DNA of 6,961 nt from Trueperaceae bacterium. GTDB lineage: Bacteria > Deinococcota > Deinococci > Deinococcales > Trueperaceae. Shown one piece after another: positions 6,820-6,961 of the stretch. Positions within the stretch are counted from its first letter, which is position 1; every line of letters starts with the position of its first letter. Location: contig SKSV01000281.1 in NCBI GenBank assembly GCA_007122815.1, positions 1 to 6,961 on the forward strand. Direction: 5' to 3'. Below the pieces are notes generated by a model. That model saw only the letters and a program-made list of their open reading frames with translations. It made no database searches and had not been told where the DNA came from. A program made the position numbers and the translations under genes.

Positions 6820-6825
6820 CCCACC

Positions 6826-6831
6826 ATGCTA
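6826..6831 (-). promoter_or_regulatory. Candidate -10 (TAGCAT) for leaderless uvrB transcript
   Basis: TAGCAT on the minus strand is followed by GGTGGG and then the uvrB ATG. A start 7 bases after the hexamer would fall on the A of ATG. TANNNT placed directly before start codons is a known feature of leaderless genes in Deinococcus. No -35 match is seen at 17-18 bp (CCCCGC/ACCCCG), and the nearest G-rich stretch is too close to the ATG to act as a Shine-Dalgarno. Confidence 0.5.
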
Positions 6832-6872
6832 GCCCGGCAAAGCGTGATGCGGGGTCGTCGCCGAGTGCGGGG

Positions 6873-6878
6873 TAGCAT
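6873..6878 (+). promoter_or_regulatory. Candidate -10 (TAGCAT) for the OsmC-like gene
   Basis: It is identical to the hexamer facing uvrB. The predicted start near 6885 would leave a leader of about 32 nt ending in GGAGG (6906-6910), 6 bases before the ATG. The -35 position at 17 bp reads CGGGGT, which is not a consensus match, so an activator or a degenerate -35 would be needed. Confidence 0.4.
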
Positions 6879-6916
6879 GCCGCAGCAACCGAACCCAGAC
6901 TCGATGGAGGTACATC

Positions 6917-6961
6917 ATGCCCGTACGCACTAGCACCGGAACCTGGCGCGGATCCCTCAAG
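6917..6961 (+). CDS. OsmC-family organic hydroperoxide resistance protein, N-terminal fragment
   Basis: Only the first 15 codons are present, [15 protein letters not shown], running off the window. The pattern of a short polar start, then A/T-x-W-x-G-x-LK, is how OsmC/OhrC-type thiol peroxidases begin (E. coli OsmC has HWEGDIKRGKG at this place). These cytoplasmic dimers reduce organic hydroperoxides with a cysteine pair, which would lie outside the window. The start is firm: GGAGG at 6906-6910, 6 nt before the ATG. It is divergent from uvrB across 97 bases. The family call is from 15 residues only and should be treated as likely, not proven. Confidence 0.6.
   Translation, partial: MPVRTSTGTWRGSLK

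Larger units (their letters stand above)
6825..6879. repeat. Inverted repeat spanning the uvrB/osmC-like divergent promoters
   Basis: The arms 6825-6835 (GGGCTAGCATG on the minus strand) and 6869-6879 (GGGGTAGCATG on the plus strand) match at 10 of 11 bases, with 33 bases between. Each arm contains the candidate -10 hexamer TAGCAT of the gene it faces. A direct repeat TGCGGGGT also occurs at 6848-6855 and 6866-6873, 18 bp apart, the second abutting the + strand -10. This could be a shared operator or simply two similar promoters. Confidence 0.5.

Noticed and set aside
1..6961. CRISPR array, tRNA/rRNA genes, insertion sequence or phage genes
   Set aside because: No spaced direct repeats of CRISPR type, no tRNA or rRNA motifs, and no transposase, integrase or terminal inverted repeats were seen; nearly all bases are in housekeeping-type genes.

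Overview
The window is GC-rich bacterial chromosome, densely packed, with seven recognisable protein genes and no RNA genes, mobile elements or CRISPR arrays. GC-rich codon choice, GTG starts at 4-base overlaps, a CarD-type transcription factor and a probable leaderless start at uvrB (TANNNT -10 hexamer 6 nt before the ATG) suggest a Deinococcota-like organism, perhaps near Truepera. That placement is an inference from style, not a database result, and an actinobacterium or another GC-rich lineage is not excluded.

Layout, left to right: the 3' end of threonine synthase (thrC, + strand) ends 1 base from the end of a convergent minus-strand cluster. Read in its own direction, that cluster is a PfkB-family sugar/nucleoside kinase, a secreted S41-type protease homologue and a metallo-beta-lactamase-fold hydrolase, joined by two GTGA stop/start overlaps. 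Upstream of it on the same strand is a second coupled pair, carD then rsmA (ksgA), also joined by a GTGA overlap. Further upstream is uvrB, followed after its stop by a 124-base gap. uvrB is divergent from a + strand gene at the right edge whose first 15 codons look like an OsmC-family hydroperoxide-resistance protein.

Functionally, carD and rsmA both serve ribosome production (rRNA promoter opening and 16S rRNA dimethylation). uvrB and the OsmC-like gene are both stress or damage functions and share a 97-base divergent control region with mirror-image -10 hexamers inside an inverted repeat. The kinase/protease/hydrolase trio has no known shared pathway that I can name. Its tight coupling and apparent own promoter (TATACT) are the main sign that the three act together.

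The window is mostly housekeeping. I see no clear new system. The best second-look items are the kinase-protease-hydrolase cassette, the S41 protein with Asn at the expected catalytic Lys position and no clear PDZ domain, the 18-bp in-frame tandem repeat in thrC, the uvrB/osmC control region, and a possible 18-residue hydrophobic peptide overlapping the uvrB stop.
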